From Quadrisphaera sp. (lineage in GTDB: Bacteria; Actinomycetota; Actinomycetes; Actinomycetales; Quadrisphaeraceae): a stretch of DNA of 5,192 nt. Positions 1-5,192 of the stretch are shown here, piece by piece. The notes under the pieces are model-generated. The model ran no database searches. It had not been told where the DNA came from and saw nothing but the letters and a program-made list of their open reading frames with translations. The stretch spans positions 1 to 5,192 of the forward strand of contig JARIBR010000283.1 of the NCBI GenBank assembly GCA_029258695.1. The letters are read 5' to 3'. Each line of letters begins with the position of its first letter. Position 1 is the stretch's first letter. A program made the position numbers and the translations under genes.

Positions 1-50
1 GGCGCGATCCCGGACGTCGCCCGTCGCCCGCCGGCCTCCATGACCGAGGT

Positions 51-68
51 CATCCGTCGCGACGGATG
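51..68. repeat. Perfect 18-bp palindrome
   Basis: The nine bases CATCCGTCG are followed directly by their exact reverse complement. The element lies 54 bp upstream of the GTG start of the GGDEF-EAL gene. Its symmetry suits a dimeric DNA-binding protein. As RNA it would form a 7-bp stem with a CGCG tetraloop and no following U tract. No regulator family is recognised from the motif. Confidence 0.6.
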
Positions 69-109
69 CAGGAAGTCACGTCCCGTCGCGCCGAGTTGTC
101 GGATACGTC

Positions 110-113
110 AGGA
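110..113 (+). promoter_or_regulatory. Ribosome binding site for the GGDEF-EAL gene
   Basis: AGGA lies 8 bases upstream of the GTG at 122 and supports that GTG as the start. The first 20 or so residues would then be a charged cytoplasmic leader before the first membrane helix. Confidence 0.5.
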
Positions 114-121
114 TTGGGCCC

Positions 122-2530
122 GTGCACCATCCCCACCGCGAGGTCGACGTCGCGCCCCCCGCTCGGAGGACACGACCCTCGGCGGCGCAGGTCCTCGTGG
201 TGAGCGTCGTGTACCTCGGGTGCTGGTCGGTGCTCGACGTCCTCGCCGCCCAGTTCGAGGCGAGCCCGGGCGTGTCGGTCTGGTACCCACCGCCGGGGCT
301 GGACGTCGCCCTGCTCCTGGCCCTGGGCCTGCGGTGGTGGCCGCTGCTCGTCGCCTCCTCCGTGTTGCACGTGCTGGTCATCAGCCCCGATGAGATCTCC
401 GTTCCCGCCGGCATCCTCTACGCCGGGGTGACCGTCGGCGGCTACGCCGGCGGCGCGGCCATCCTCCTGCGGGTCTTCCACATCGACCCGCGCCTGCCGA
501 CCCAGCGCGACGTCGTGTGGCTGGTGACCATCGCAGCCGGCGCCGCCGCGCTCGTGGTGTGCGCGACCCGGGTGGTGCTGCTCGGAGCGGTGGGCGTGCC
601 GCTCCAGACGAGCCTCGTCCTCAACATCGCCAGCAACTGGGCGGGCTCGGCCACCGGGATCGCGATGCTCACGCCGGTGCTGCTGCTCCTCGCGCGGCGC
701 CTGGTCACGGTGCGCCACGGCGCCTGGGCGTCGGCGTGGACGTCGCGCCCCCCCCTGGACGAGGCCCCAGCACCTTGCAGGTCATGGGGCGAGCAGGGGC
801 TCCAGGCGCTCGCGCTGCTCGCGGCGGTGTGGCTGGCCTACTCGGGCATGCCCGGCGACAGCCTCGACTACACCTACCTCGTCTACGCCCCGCTGCTCTG
901 GATCGCCGTGCGGGGAGGGCTGGCGCCGGCCGCCGGAGCCGTGCTGGCCGTCAACGTCCTCGCGGTGCTGCTCGTCGGGAAGCAGTCGTCGCTGGGCGGA
1001 GGCATCGCGCTGCAGTTCGGGCTGGTGACGCTCTCCGTCGCCGGCCTGCTCCTCGGCGCCCAGGTCAGCCAGCGCCGCCGCGACGTCGAGGCGCACCGCC
1101 ACGCCTCCGTCCACGACGCGCTGACGGGTCTGGCGAACCGCACCCTGTTCGACGAGCGCCTCACCGCCGCGATGGCACGCCGCGACGCCGACCCCGGCCA
1201 CCGGGTGGGCATGCTCTTCTGCGACCTGGACGACTTCAAGCAGGTCAACGACTCCCTCGGCCACGCCGCCGGGGACCAGGTGCTCGTCGAGGCCGGGCGG
1301 CGCCTCGCCGGCGCCGTGCGCGGTTCCGACACCGTGGCGCGCCTCGGGGGCGACGAGTTCGCGGTGATCGTCGACGGTCTCGAGGACGACTCCGTGCTGC
1401 CTGCGCTGGCCACCGAGATCACGGCGTGCCTGGCGAAGCCGCACCGGCTGGACTCCGTGCACGACCGCGTGGTGGTCACCGTCAGCACCGGCAGCGCGAC
1501 CACCGACGACCTCACCGCGGCCCAGGACGGCGACGAGAAGGACGGCGGCCAGAAGGACGGTGGCGAGAGGGGCGGGGCGGACCAGGACGAGGTGGACGGG
1601 ACGGACGACGGGAGCGACCCGAGCGACGGTGCGCTGCTCATGCGTGACGCCGACGTGGCCCTCAACCGCGCCAAGCGGGACGGACGAGCGCGCCACGTGA
1701 CGTTCGACAGCGCCATGCACGCCAGCGCCGTGCGGCGGCTGGACTCCGAGAGCGCGCTGCGCCGGGCCCTGGACGACGCGGAGATCAGCGTCGTCTACCA
1801 GCCCATCGTCGACCTCACCGACGGCCGGGTCGTCGCCGCCGAGGCCCTGGCGCGCTGGACGAGGCCCGACGGGGTGGTGGTCCCACCGGCCCGCTTCACC
1901 GCGCTGGCCGAGACCACCGGGCTCATCGCCACGCTCGGCGGTCAGGTCCGCGCCCTCGCCATGGCCGACGCGGCGGGTTGGGCCACGGCCGACGCACAGG
2001 GGTGGGCCGCTGCGGGTCGGCCGCGGCTGTCCGTGAACGTCAGCGGCGCGGAGCTCACGGAGGTCGGGTTCTCGTGCGGGTTCCTCAAGGCGCTGGGCCG
2101 CGCCGGTCTGGCACCCACGGCGGTCGCCGTGGAGATCACCGAGACCGTGCTGGTCCGCCGCAGCGCCGTCGCCGAGGCGAACCTCGTGTCGCTGGCGGAG
2201 GAGGGGGTGCGGATCGTCGTCGACGACTTCGGCACCGGGTTCTCGTCGTTCGCGTACGTGCTCCGGCTTCCGGTCACCATGCTGAAGATCGACCGGTCCT
2301 TCGTGCAGGGGCTGCCCAGCGACCGGGAGAGCTCCGCCGTCGTCCGCGCGATCCTCGCGATGGCTGGTGAGCTGGGGCTGGAGGTCGTGGCCGAGGGGGT
2401 GAGCACCGCCGCGCAGCGAGACTTCCTGCGCGAGCACGGGTGCCGCTTCGGCCAGGGCTTCGCCCTCGGCTACCCCGGGAACAGCGCGGCGCTGCTCAGC
2501 GCCGCGCTGTCCCCGGCCACCAGGGGGTGA
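122..2530 (+). CDS. MASE1-GGDEF-EAL membrane protein, putative diguanylate cyclase/phosphodiesterase
   Basis: This 802-residue multidomain protein probably makes and/or degrades cyclic di-GMP at the membrane. Residues ~20-315 form about eight hydrophobic segments. They include the WYPPPG (54-59) and NWAGSATG motifs of the MASE1 sensor domain. The GGDEF domain (~325-525) has HDALTGLANR at 331, the metal-site stretch DLDDFKQVND at 368-377, intact GGDEF at 409-413 and the inhibitory I-site RGSD at 400-403, exactly five residues upstream. An acidic low-complexity insert (~468-503) interrupts its C-terminal part. The EAL domain (~540-795) has E574-A-L, N639, E671, D701-D702, K722, E758 and Q778, the set expected of an active phosphodiesterase. 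The start is the only GTG/ATG in frame after an upstream stop and has AGGA 8 bases before it. The ligand sensed by MASE1 is unknown. Net activity cannot be predicted. The stop lies 3 bases from the convergent aspS stop. Confidence 0.95.
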   Translation: MHHPHREVDVAPPARRTRPSAAQVLVVSVVYLGCWSVLDVLAAQFEASPGVSVWYPPPGLDVALLLALGLRWWPLLVASSVLHVLVISPDEISVPAGILYAGVTVGGYAGGAAILLRVFHIDPRLPTQRDVVWLVTIAAGAAALVVCATRVVLLGAVGVPLQTSLVLNIASNWAGSATGIAMLTPVLLLLARRLVTVRHGAWASAWTSRPPLDEAPAPCRSWGEQGLQALALLAAVWLAYSGMPGDSLDYTYLVYAPLLWIAVRGGLAPAAGAVLAVNVLAVLLVGKQSSLGGGIALQFGLVTLSVAGLLLGAQVSQRRRDVEAHRHASVHDALTGLANRTLFDERLTAAMARRDADPGHRVGMLFCDLDDFKQVNDSLGHAAGDQVLVEAGRRLAGAVRGSDTVARLGGDEFAVIVDGLEDDSVLPALATEITACLAKPHRLDSVHDRVVVTVSTGSATTDDLTAAQDGDEKDGGQKDGGERGGADQDEVDGTDDGSDPSDGALLMRDADVALNRAKRDGRARHVTFDSAMHASAVRRLDSESALRRALDDAEISVVYQPIVDLTDGRVVAAEALARWTRPDGVVVPPARFTALAETTGLIATLGGQVRALAMADAAGWATADAQGWAAAGRPRLSVNVSGAELTEVGFSCGFLKALGRAGLAPTAVAVEITETVLVRRSAVAEANLVSLAEEGVRIVVDDFGTGFSSFAYVLRLPVTMLKIDRSFVQGLPSDRESSAVVRAILAMAGELGLEVVAEGVSTAAQRDFLREHGCRFGQGFALGYPGNSAALLSAALSPATRG
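1523..1630 (+). other. Acidic low-complexity insert inside the GGDEF domain
   Basis: Residues ~468-503 are almost entirely Asp, Gly, Glu, Lys, Gln and Ser, with imperfect repeats of the KDGG type. They separate the late strand (VVVTVSTGSA) from the final helix (LLMRDADVALNRAKRDGR) of the GGDEF fold. Family members normally have a loop of only about ten residues here. The reading frame is the same on both sides, so a frameshift is not the cause. The segment is probably a disordered surface loop. The Asp spacing does not match a canonical EF-hand loop. Confidence 0.75.
2481..2510 (-). terminator. Candidate hairpin terminator for aspS, inside the 3' end of the GGDEF-EAL gene
   Basis: A perfect 13-bp stem (arms 2481-2493 and 2498-2510, ACAGCGCGGCGCT and its complement) encloses a 4-base loop. 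On the minus strand it begins 23 bases after the aspS stop, the expected place for an intrinsic terminator. Only a short GTTCCC follows it, so there is no real U tract. High-GC actinobacteria often use hairpins without one. On the plus strand it encodes the Ala/Leu-rich residues 787-797 of the EAL protein, so codon bias may explain part of the symmetry. Confidence 0.45.
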
Positions 2531-2533
2531 CCC

Positions 2534-4393
2534 TCAGGCCGACGGCTCGGTCGGGACGTCCGTCGACGCCGCCTGCGCTCGCGCGGCGTCCGCGCGCGAC
2601 GAGGCAGGGGTGGCGTCCACCCCTGCCTCCCGGCGCTGCTGGTCGGTGATGGGGGCCGGCGCCGCGGTCAGCGGGTCGTAGCCGCCGCCGGACTTGGGGA
2701 AGGCGATGACCTCGCGGATGGAGTCCGCGCCCGCCAGCAGCGCGAGGACGCGGTCCCACCCGAAGGCGATGCCCCCGTGCGGCGGAGCCCCGTAGCCGAA
2801 GGCGTCGAGGAGGAACCCGAACTTCTCGCTCACCGCGGCCTCGTCGAGACCCATGATGGCGAACACCCGCTCCTGCACCTCGCGGGAGTGGATGCGGATC
2901 GACCCCCCACCGATCTCGTTGCCGTTGCACACCAGGTCGTAGGCGTCCGACAGCGCGCCGCCGGGGTCGGACTCGAGCGTCGCCAGCGACCCGGCCTTGG
3001 GGGCGGTGAACGCGTGGTGCACCGCCGTCCACGCCCCACCGCCGACGGCCACGTCGCCACTCGCGGTCGCCTCGTCGGCGGGCTCGAACAGCGGGGCGTC
3101 CACCACCCAGACGAAGCTCCACGCGCTCTCGTCGACCAGCCCGGCCCGACGACCGATCTCCAGGCGGGTGGCGCCGAGGAGGGAGCGCGCCGAGCGCGGC
3201 GTGCCGGCGGCGAAGAACACGCAGTCGCCCGGCATGGCGCCGACAGCCGCGGCGAGCCCGTCGCGCTCGGTCTCCGAGAGGTTCTTCGCCACGGGACCGG
3301 TCAGGGTGCCGTCCTCCCCGACGAGCACGTAGGCCAGACCCCGGAAGCCTCGCTGCTTGGCCCAGTCCTGCCACGCGTCGAGCGTCTTGCGGGACTGCGA
3401 GGCGCCGCCCGGCATGACCACGGCGCCGACGTAGGGCGCCTGGAAGACGCGGAAACCCGTCGCGGAGAAGTAGCTCGTGAGCTCCACGAGCTGGACGTCG
3501 AAGCGCAGGTCGGGCTTGTCGGAGCCGTAGCGGGCCATCGCGTCGGCGTACGTCATCCGCGCGATGGGCGTGTCGATGGTGTGCCCGACGAGCTTCCACA
3601 GGCCGACGACCACCTCCTCGGCGACGGCGATGACGTCGTCGGTGTCCACGAAGGACATCTCGACGTCCAGCTGGGTGAACTCCGGCTGGCGGTCAGCGCG
3701 GAAGTCCTCGTCGCGGTAGCACCGGGCGAGCTGGTAGTACCGCTCGAGGCCGCCGACCATGAGGAGCTGCTTGAACAGCTGGGGGCTCTGCGGCAGCGCG
3801 TACCAGCTGCCCGGCGCCAGGCGCGCGGGGACGAGGAAGTCGCGCGCACCCTCGGGCGTGGAGCGGGTCAGCGTCGGGGTCTCCACCTCGACGAAGTCCG
3901 CGCCGCCGAGCACGCTGCGCGCCACGGCGTTGGCGCGGCTGCGCAGGCGCAGCGCGGCGGCCGGGCCGGGGCGTCGCAAGTCCAGATAGCGGTAGCGCAG
4001 CCGGACCTCCTCCCCCGGCGACGCCGCGGACTCCCCCGCCGCCTCGATGGGGAAGGGCAGGGGCGCGGAGGGGTTGAGCACCTCGAGCTCCGCGGCGTCG
4101 AGCTCGACCTCACCGGTGGGCAGGGCGAGGTTCTCGTTGCCGACCGGGCGCCGGCGCAGGGAACCGACGACGCGCACGCAGTACTCACCGCGCAGGTCGT
4201 GGGCGCCGGAGGAGTCCAGCAGCTCGTCGCGCACCACCACCTGCACGCTCCCGGAGGCGTCGCGCAGGTCGATGAAGGCCACCCCTCCGTGGTCTCGGCG
4301 GCGCGCCACCCACCCGGCGAGCGCGACCGGCGCGCCGCCCTCGGGGGTGACGTCGGCGGCGCGCCGGGTTCCGGCCTCGTGGGTGCGCAGCAC
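2534..4393 (-). CDS. aspS: Aspartate--tRNA ligase (AspRS), probably non-discriminating
   Basis: This class II synthetase charges tRNA-Asp with aspartate using ATP in the cytoplasm. The 619-residue length suits the bacterial type with a GAD insertion domain. The N-terminal OB-fold anticodon domain (~1-107) contains [19 protein letters not shown]. Class II motif 1 lies around [13 protein letters not shown] (171-183). Motif 2 is the [18 protein letters not shown] region (226-243). The GAD insert falls roughly at 280-420. Motif 3 is [10 protein letters not shown] (540-549) with the ATP-binding arginine R548. An Ala-rich variable tail follows from about 595. I chose the GTG at 4393 because the protein then begins VLRTHEAG, as family members do, and GAGAGG lies 7 bases upstream. 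An in-frame ATG at 4450 would add 19 atypical residues. H35 and G85 resemble AspRS enzymes that also charge tRNA-Asn. The stop abuts the convergent gene with a 3-base gap. Confidence 0.97.
   Translation of the reverse strand: MLRTHEAGTRRAADVTPEGGAPVALAGWVARRRDHGGVAFIDLRDASGSVQVVVRDELLDSSGAHDLRGEYCVRVVGSLRRRPVGNENLALPTGEVELDAAELEVLNPSAPLPFPIEAAGESAASPGEEVRLRYRYLDLRRPGPAAALRLRSRANAVARSVLGGADFVEVETPTLTRSTPEGARDFLVPARLAPGSWYALPQSPQLFKQLLMVGGLERYYQLARCYRDEDFRADRQPEFTQLDVEMSFVDTDDVIAVAEEVVVGLWKLVGHTIDTPIARMTYADAMARYGSDKPDLRFDVQLVELTSYFSATGFRVFQAPYVGAVVMPGGASQSRKTLDAWQDWAKQRGFRGLAYVLVGEDGTLTGPVAKNLSETERDGLAAAVGAMPGDCVFFAAGTPRSARSLLGATRLEIGRRAGLVDESAWSFVWVVDAPLFEPADEATASGDVAVGGGAWTAVHHAFTAPKAGSLATLESDPGGALSDAYDLVCNGNEIGGGSIRIHSREVQERVFAIMGLDEAAVSEKFGFLLDAFGYGAPPHGGIAFGWDRVLALLAGADSIREVIAFPKSGGGYDPLTAAPAPITDQQRREAGVDATPASSRADAARAQAASTDVPTEPSA
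2601..2629 (+). terminator. Candidate hairpin terminator for the GGDEF-EAL gene, inside the 3' end of aspS
   Basis: A perfect 13-bp stem (arms 2601-2613 GAGGCAGGGGTGG and 2617-2629) encloses a CGT loop. On the plus strand it begins 70 bases after the stop of the GGDEF-EAL gene, and no better hairpin was seen in between. No U tract follows. On the minus strand the same bases encode residues ~589-598 of AspRS, at the edge of its variable tail, so an aspS transcript would also contain the stem just before its stop. Confidence 0.45.
4327..4367. repeat. 13-bp perfect inverted repeat in the first codons of aspS
   Basis: CCGGCGCGCCGCC (4327-4339) and its exact reverse complement (4355-4367) flank a 15-base spacer that ends in the palindrome GACGTC. 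It covers aspS codons ~9-23, the poorly conserved stretch before the OB-fold core, and starts about 24 bases after the start codon. In mRNA it would form a strong stem. The simple GGC/GCC composition makes a chance origin more likely than for the other repeats. Confidence 0.5.
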
Positions 4394-4400
4394 AGGGTGT

Positions 4401-4406
4401 CCTCTC
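4401..4406 (-). promoter_or_regulatory. aspS: Ribosome binding site deciding the aspS start
   Basis: GAGAGG on the minus strand ends 7 bases before the GTG at 4393-4391. It favours this GTG over the upstream in-frame ATG at 4450, which lacks an equally good site. Confidence 0.7.
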
Positions 4407-4493
4407 AGGGGGTGCGATCGGCGGACCAGCGGGGCGGGCGCCGGCGTCATGCCTCGCGGTCGACGGGCACGGCCTCGCGCCCCGCAGCCGCCG

Positions 4494-4499
4494 AGACTA
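4494..4499 (-). promoter_or_regulatory. Possible -10 element of an aspS promoter
   Basis: The minus strand reads GGATAGTCTCGG here. TAGTCT fits TAnnnT and is the only AT-leaning spot in the 144-bp gap between the zinc-ribbon gene and aspS. It would place the transcript start about 90 bases before the GTG. No good -35 is visible, so aspS may also be co-transcribed with the zinc-ribbon gene. Confidence 0.25.
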
Positions 4500-4537
4500 T
4501 CCGCCCGCAGGCCCGCGCGGTCGGGCCCGCCGACGCC

Positions 4538-4786
4538 TCAGCGCCTGGAGCGGCCGGACCGCCCCGACCCGCCGTCGGCGTCGTCGTCCGGGGACGGCTC
4601 GGCGCGCCCCCCGGGAGAGGGGTGCGCGCCCCGTGAACCACCTCCGCCGGGACCGGGCGACGCCGCGGGCCAGCGGTCGGTCCCGTCGCACGTGGCGCAC
4701 ACGAGGGTGCCTCGCACGTAGCGGCGCCGGTCGCCGCAGTAGCGGCAGACCAGCGCCCGGGGATCCCCGGGCGAGCGTGCGGGCAT
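4538..4786 (-). CDS. Small zinc-ribbon protein of unknown function
   Basis: This 82-residue protein carries two CxxC knuckles, C14-R-Y-C17 and C30-A-T-C33, separated by 12 residues. That is a compact zinc ribbon likely to hold one metal ion. The ribbon is followed by a disordered tail (~40-82) rich in Gly, Ser, Pro and Arg, with a DDDAD acidic patch. The tail ends in an Arg/Ser-rich stretch that could contact nucleic acid or a partner. No membrane segment or signal is seen. The ATG at 4786 has GAGG 7 bases upstream, and the codons are strongly G/C-ending in the third position, which supports real coding. It reads toward aspS with a 144-bp gap, so co-transcription is possible but not shown. 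I recognise the fold type, not the family. A DNA- or RNA-associated role is only an inference. Confidence 0.7.
   Translation of the reverse strand: MPARSPGDPRALVCRYCGDRRRYVRGTLVCATCDGTDRWPAASPGPGGGGSRGAHPSPGGRAEPSPDDDADGGSGRSGRSRR
4754..4773. repeat. Perfect 20-bp palindrome at the start of the zinc-ribbon gene
   Basis: CGCCCGGGGA is followed directly by its reverse complement, centred on GGATCC. It covers codons 5-11 of the small gene, about 10 bases after its ATG. It could form a stem in the mRNA near the ribosome entry site or a symmetric protein-binding site in DNA. Confidence 0.6.
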
Positions 4787-4933
4787 CGCTCCACCTCGCC
4801 TACGTCCGTCTCCGCGTCGTCACGGCGCGTTCGCCACGGGTGGCGGCACGGACCATCCTCGCCCAGCCCCGGCCGTCCGCGACCCCAGGGTGGGGCACCG
4901 GCGCTCGTGGTCGTGCAGCACGCTTGCCCCGTG
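4787..4933. promoter_or_regulatory. Divergent intergenic region with a nested inverted repeat
   Basis: This non-coding gap lies between the zinc-ribbon gene (-) and the membrane protein gene (+), so it should hold promoters for both. The zinc-ribbon ribosome site GAGG is at 4794-4797. Next to the rightward gene, GGGGCA (4892-4897) pairs with TGCCCC (4925-4930). Inside that pair, CGTGC (4912-4916) and GCACG (4918-4922) form a small second repeat. No clear -10/-35 pair was found on either strand. Confidence 0.4.
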
Positions 4934-5192
4934 ATGACCCACGTGCTGGCCTCCTCGGCCGCGGCGCTCCTGGCCGCCCCGGCTCCCGCCCCCAGCCCGG
5001 TGCCCGCCTCGGCGCTGGCCGGTGGGTCCGACGCCGTGGAGATCCTCGGCGTCTCGCTCGTCGGGGTCAGCGCCACCACCGGCGTCAAGCGGGTCTTCAC
5101 GATCGCGCTGGTCCTCGTGGTGCTCGGGCTCCGTCGCCTGGTGCTGCGGGCCTTCCGCCGGGTGCTCGGCGGCGAGGTGGCCGACCCCCGCC
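4934..5192 (+). CDS. N-terminal part of a membrane protein, possibly an MscS-type mechanosensitive channel (runs off the window)
   Basis: The frame is open from here to the window end, giving at least 86 residues. An Ala/Leu-rich hydrophobic stretch at ~4-15 and a Pro/Ala-rich linker (16-29) look like a signal sequence or first helix. A second hydrophobic helix (VFTIALVLVVLGL, 54-66) is followed by an Arg-rich face (RRLVLRAFRR). The order of a short leader, a GV(S/T)A-x-GVK segment, a helix and a basic stretch resembles the start of small actinobacterial MscS-like channels, which release solutes under osmotic shock. The conserved pore helix would lie beyond the window, so this is tentative. 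A GTG at 4931 is directly adjacent and in frame, and other in-frame GTGs lie at 4907 and 4913. None has a good Shine-Dalgarno site, so translation may be leaderless. The codons are G/C-ending like the neighbours. Confidence 0.65.
   Translation, partial: MTHVLASSAAALLAAPAPAPSPVPASALAGGSDAVEILGVSLVGVSATTGVKRVFTIALVLVVLGLRRLVLRAFRRVLGGEVADPR

Larger units (their letters stand above)
1..121 (+). promoter_or_regulatory. Upstream region of the MASE1-GGDEF-EAL gene with two inverted repeats
   Basis: This is the non-coding leader of the cyclic-di-GMP gene. It contains an inverted repeat with 6-base arms ATGACC/GGTCAT around a GA centre (40-53). Overlapping its right edge is a perfect 18-bp palindrome, CATCCGTCG followed by its reverse complement (51-68). 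The frame of the downstream gene is closed by a TGA at 41-43 and has no start codon between there and the GTG at 122, so the gene cannot start earlier. The palindromes could be an operator, or the 7-bp stem with a CGCG loop could be a weak terminator of an upstream gene. I see no convincing -35/-10 pair, so the promoter is not placed. Confidence 0.4.

Noticed and set aside
1..53. A possible divergent gene starting with ATG at 53 or 41 on the minus strand (MTSVMEAGG...)
   Set aside because: Only about 17 codons are visible, no Shine-Dalgarno site precedes either ATG, and nothing is recognisable.
1523..1630. EF-hand or RTX calcium-binding repeats in the acidic GGDEF insert
   Set aside because: The Asp and Gly spacing does not match DxDxDG-type loops or GGxGxD nonapeptides. 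A general acidic disordered loop is the safer reading.
782..2437. A 551-codon minus-strand open frame opposite the GGDEF-EAL gene
   Set aside because: It is rich in Arg, Gly, His and Val with no recognisable domain. The plus strand carries all GGDEF and EAL motifs.
4510..4527. 6-bp hairpin downstream of the zinc-ribbon gene as its terminator
   Set aside because: The stem is short with a 6-base loop and no U tract, too weak to call.
4601..4630. Imperfect hairpin in the low-complexity tail of the zinc-ribbon gene
   Set aside because: It contains a bulge and is built from G/C runs. Such pairings are common in this composition.
2777..4636. A 619-codon plus-strand open frame lying antisense to aspS
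   Set aside because: Its amino acids show no family motif and its codons lack the third-position pattern. It is the expected by-product of few stop codons in GC-rich antisense DNA, and AspRS on the other strand is certain.
4447..5100. A 217-codon minus-strand open frame spanning the zinc-ribbon gene and the divergent region
   Set aside because: It overlaps a better-supported small gene with its own ribosome site in another frame, and it has no domain-like content.

Overview
The window is very GC-rich, and its codons mostly end in G or C. It uses GTG starts next to Shine-Dalgarno sites and holds an actinobacterial-type aspartyl-tRNA synthetase. This points to a high-GC Actinomycetota chromosome. 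The genus cannot be fixed from this sequence. Nothing here looks like a phage, transposon, CRISPR array, tRNA or rRNA.

Layout from left to right. Bases 1-121 are an upstream region with two inverted repeats and a ribosome binding site. Bases 122-2530 (+) encode an 802-residue membrane-bound MASE1-GGDEF-EAL protein for cyclic-di-GMP turnover. All catalytic motifs and the inhibitory I-site are present, but an acidic Asp/Gly/Lys-rich insert interrupts the GGDEF domain. Three bases beyond its stop lies the stop of the convergent gene aspS (2534-4393, -). Upstream of aspS on the same strand is a small CxxC/CxxC zinc-ribbon gene (4538-4786, -). A divergent intergenic stretch (4787-4933) separates it from the 5' part of a membrane protein gene on the + strand. 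That gene runs off the window at 5192 and may be a mechanosensitive channel of the MscS type.

The genes do not form one obvious pathway: second-messenger signalling, translation, a small putative metal-binding protein and a membrane protein sit side by side. The most unusual signal is in the non-protein layer. Several long, near-perfect or perfect inverted repeats lie close to gene ends. Two of them (2481-2510 and 2601-2629) lie inside the last codons of the two convergent genes. Each is placed so that it could serve as the terminator hairpin of the opposite gene. AspRS also carries residues associated with non-discriminating enzymes, which would imply tRNA-dependent asparagine formation by GatCAB elsewhere in the genome.
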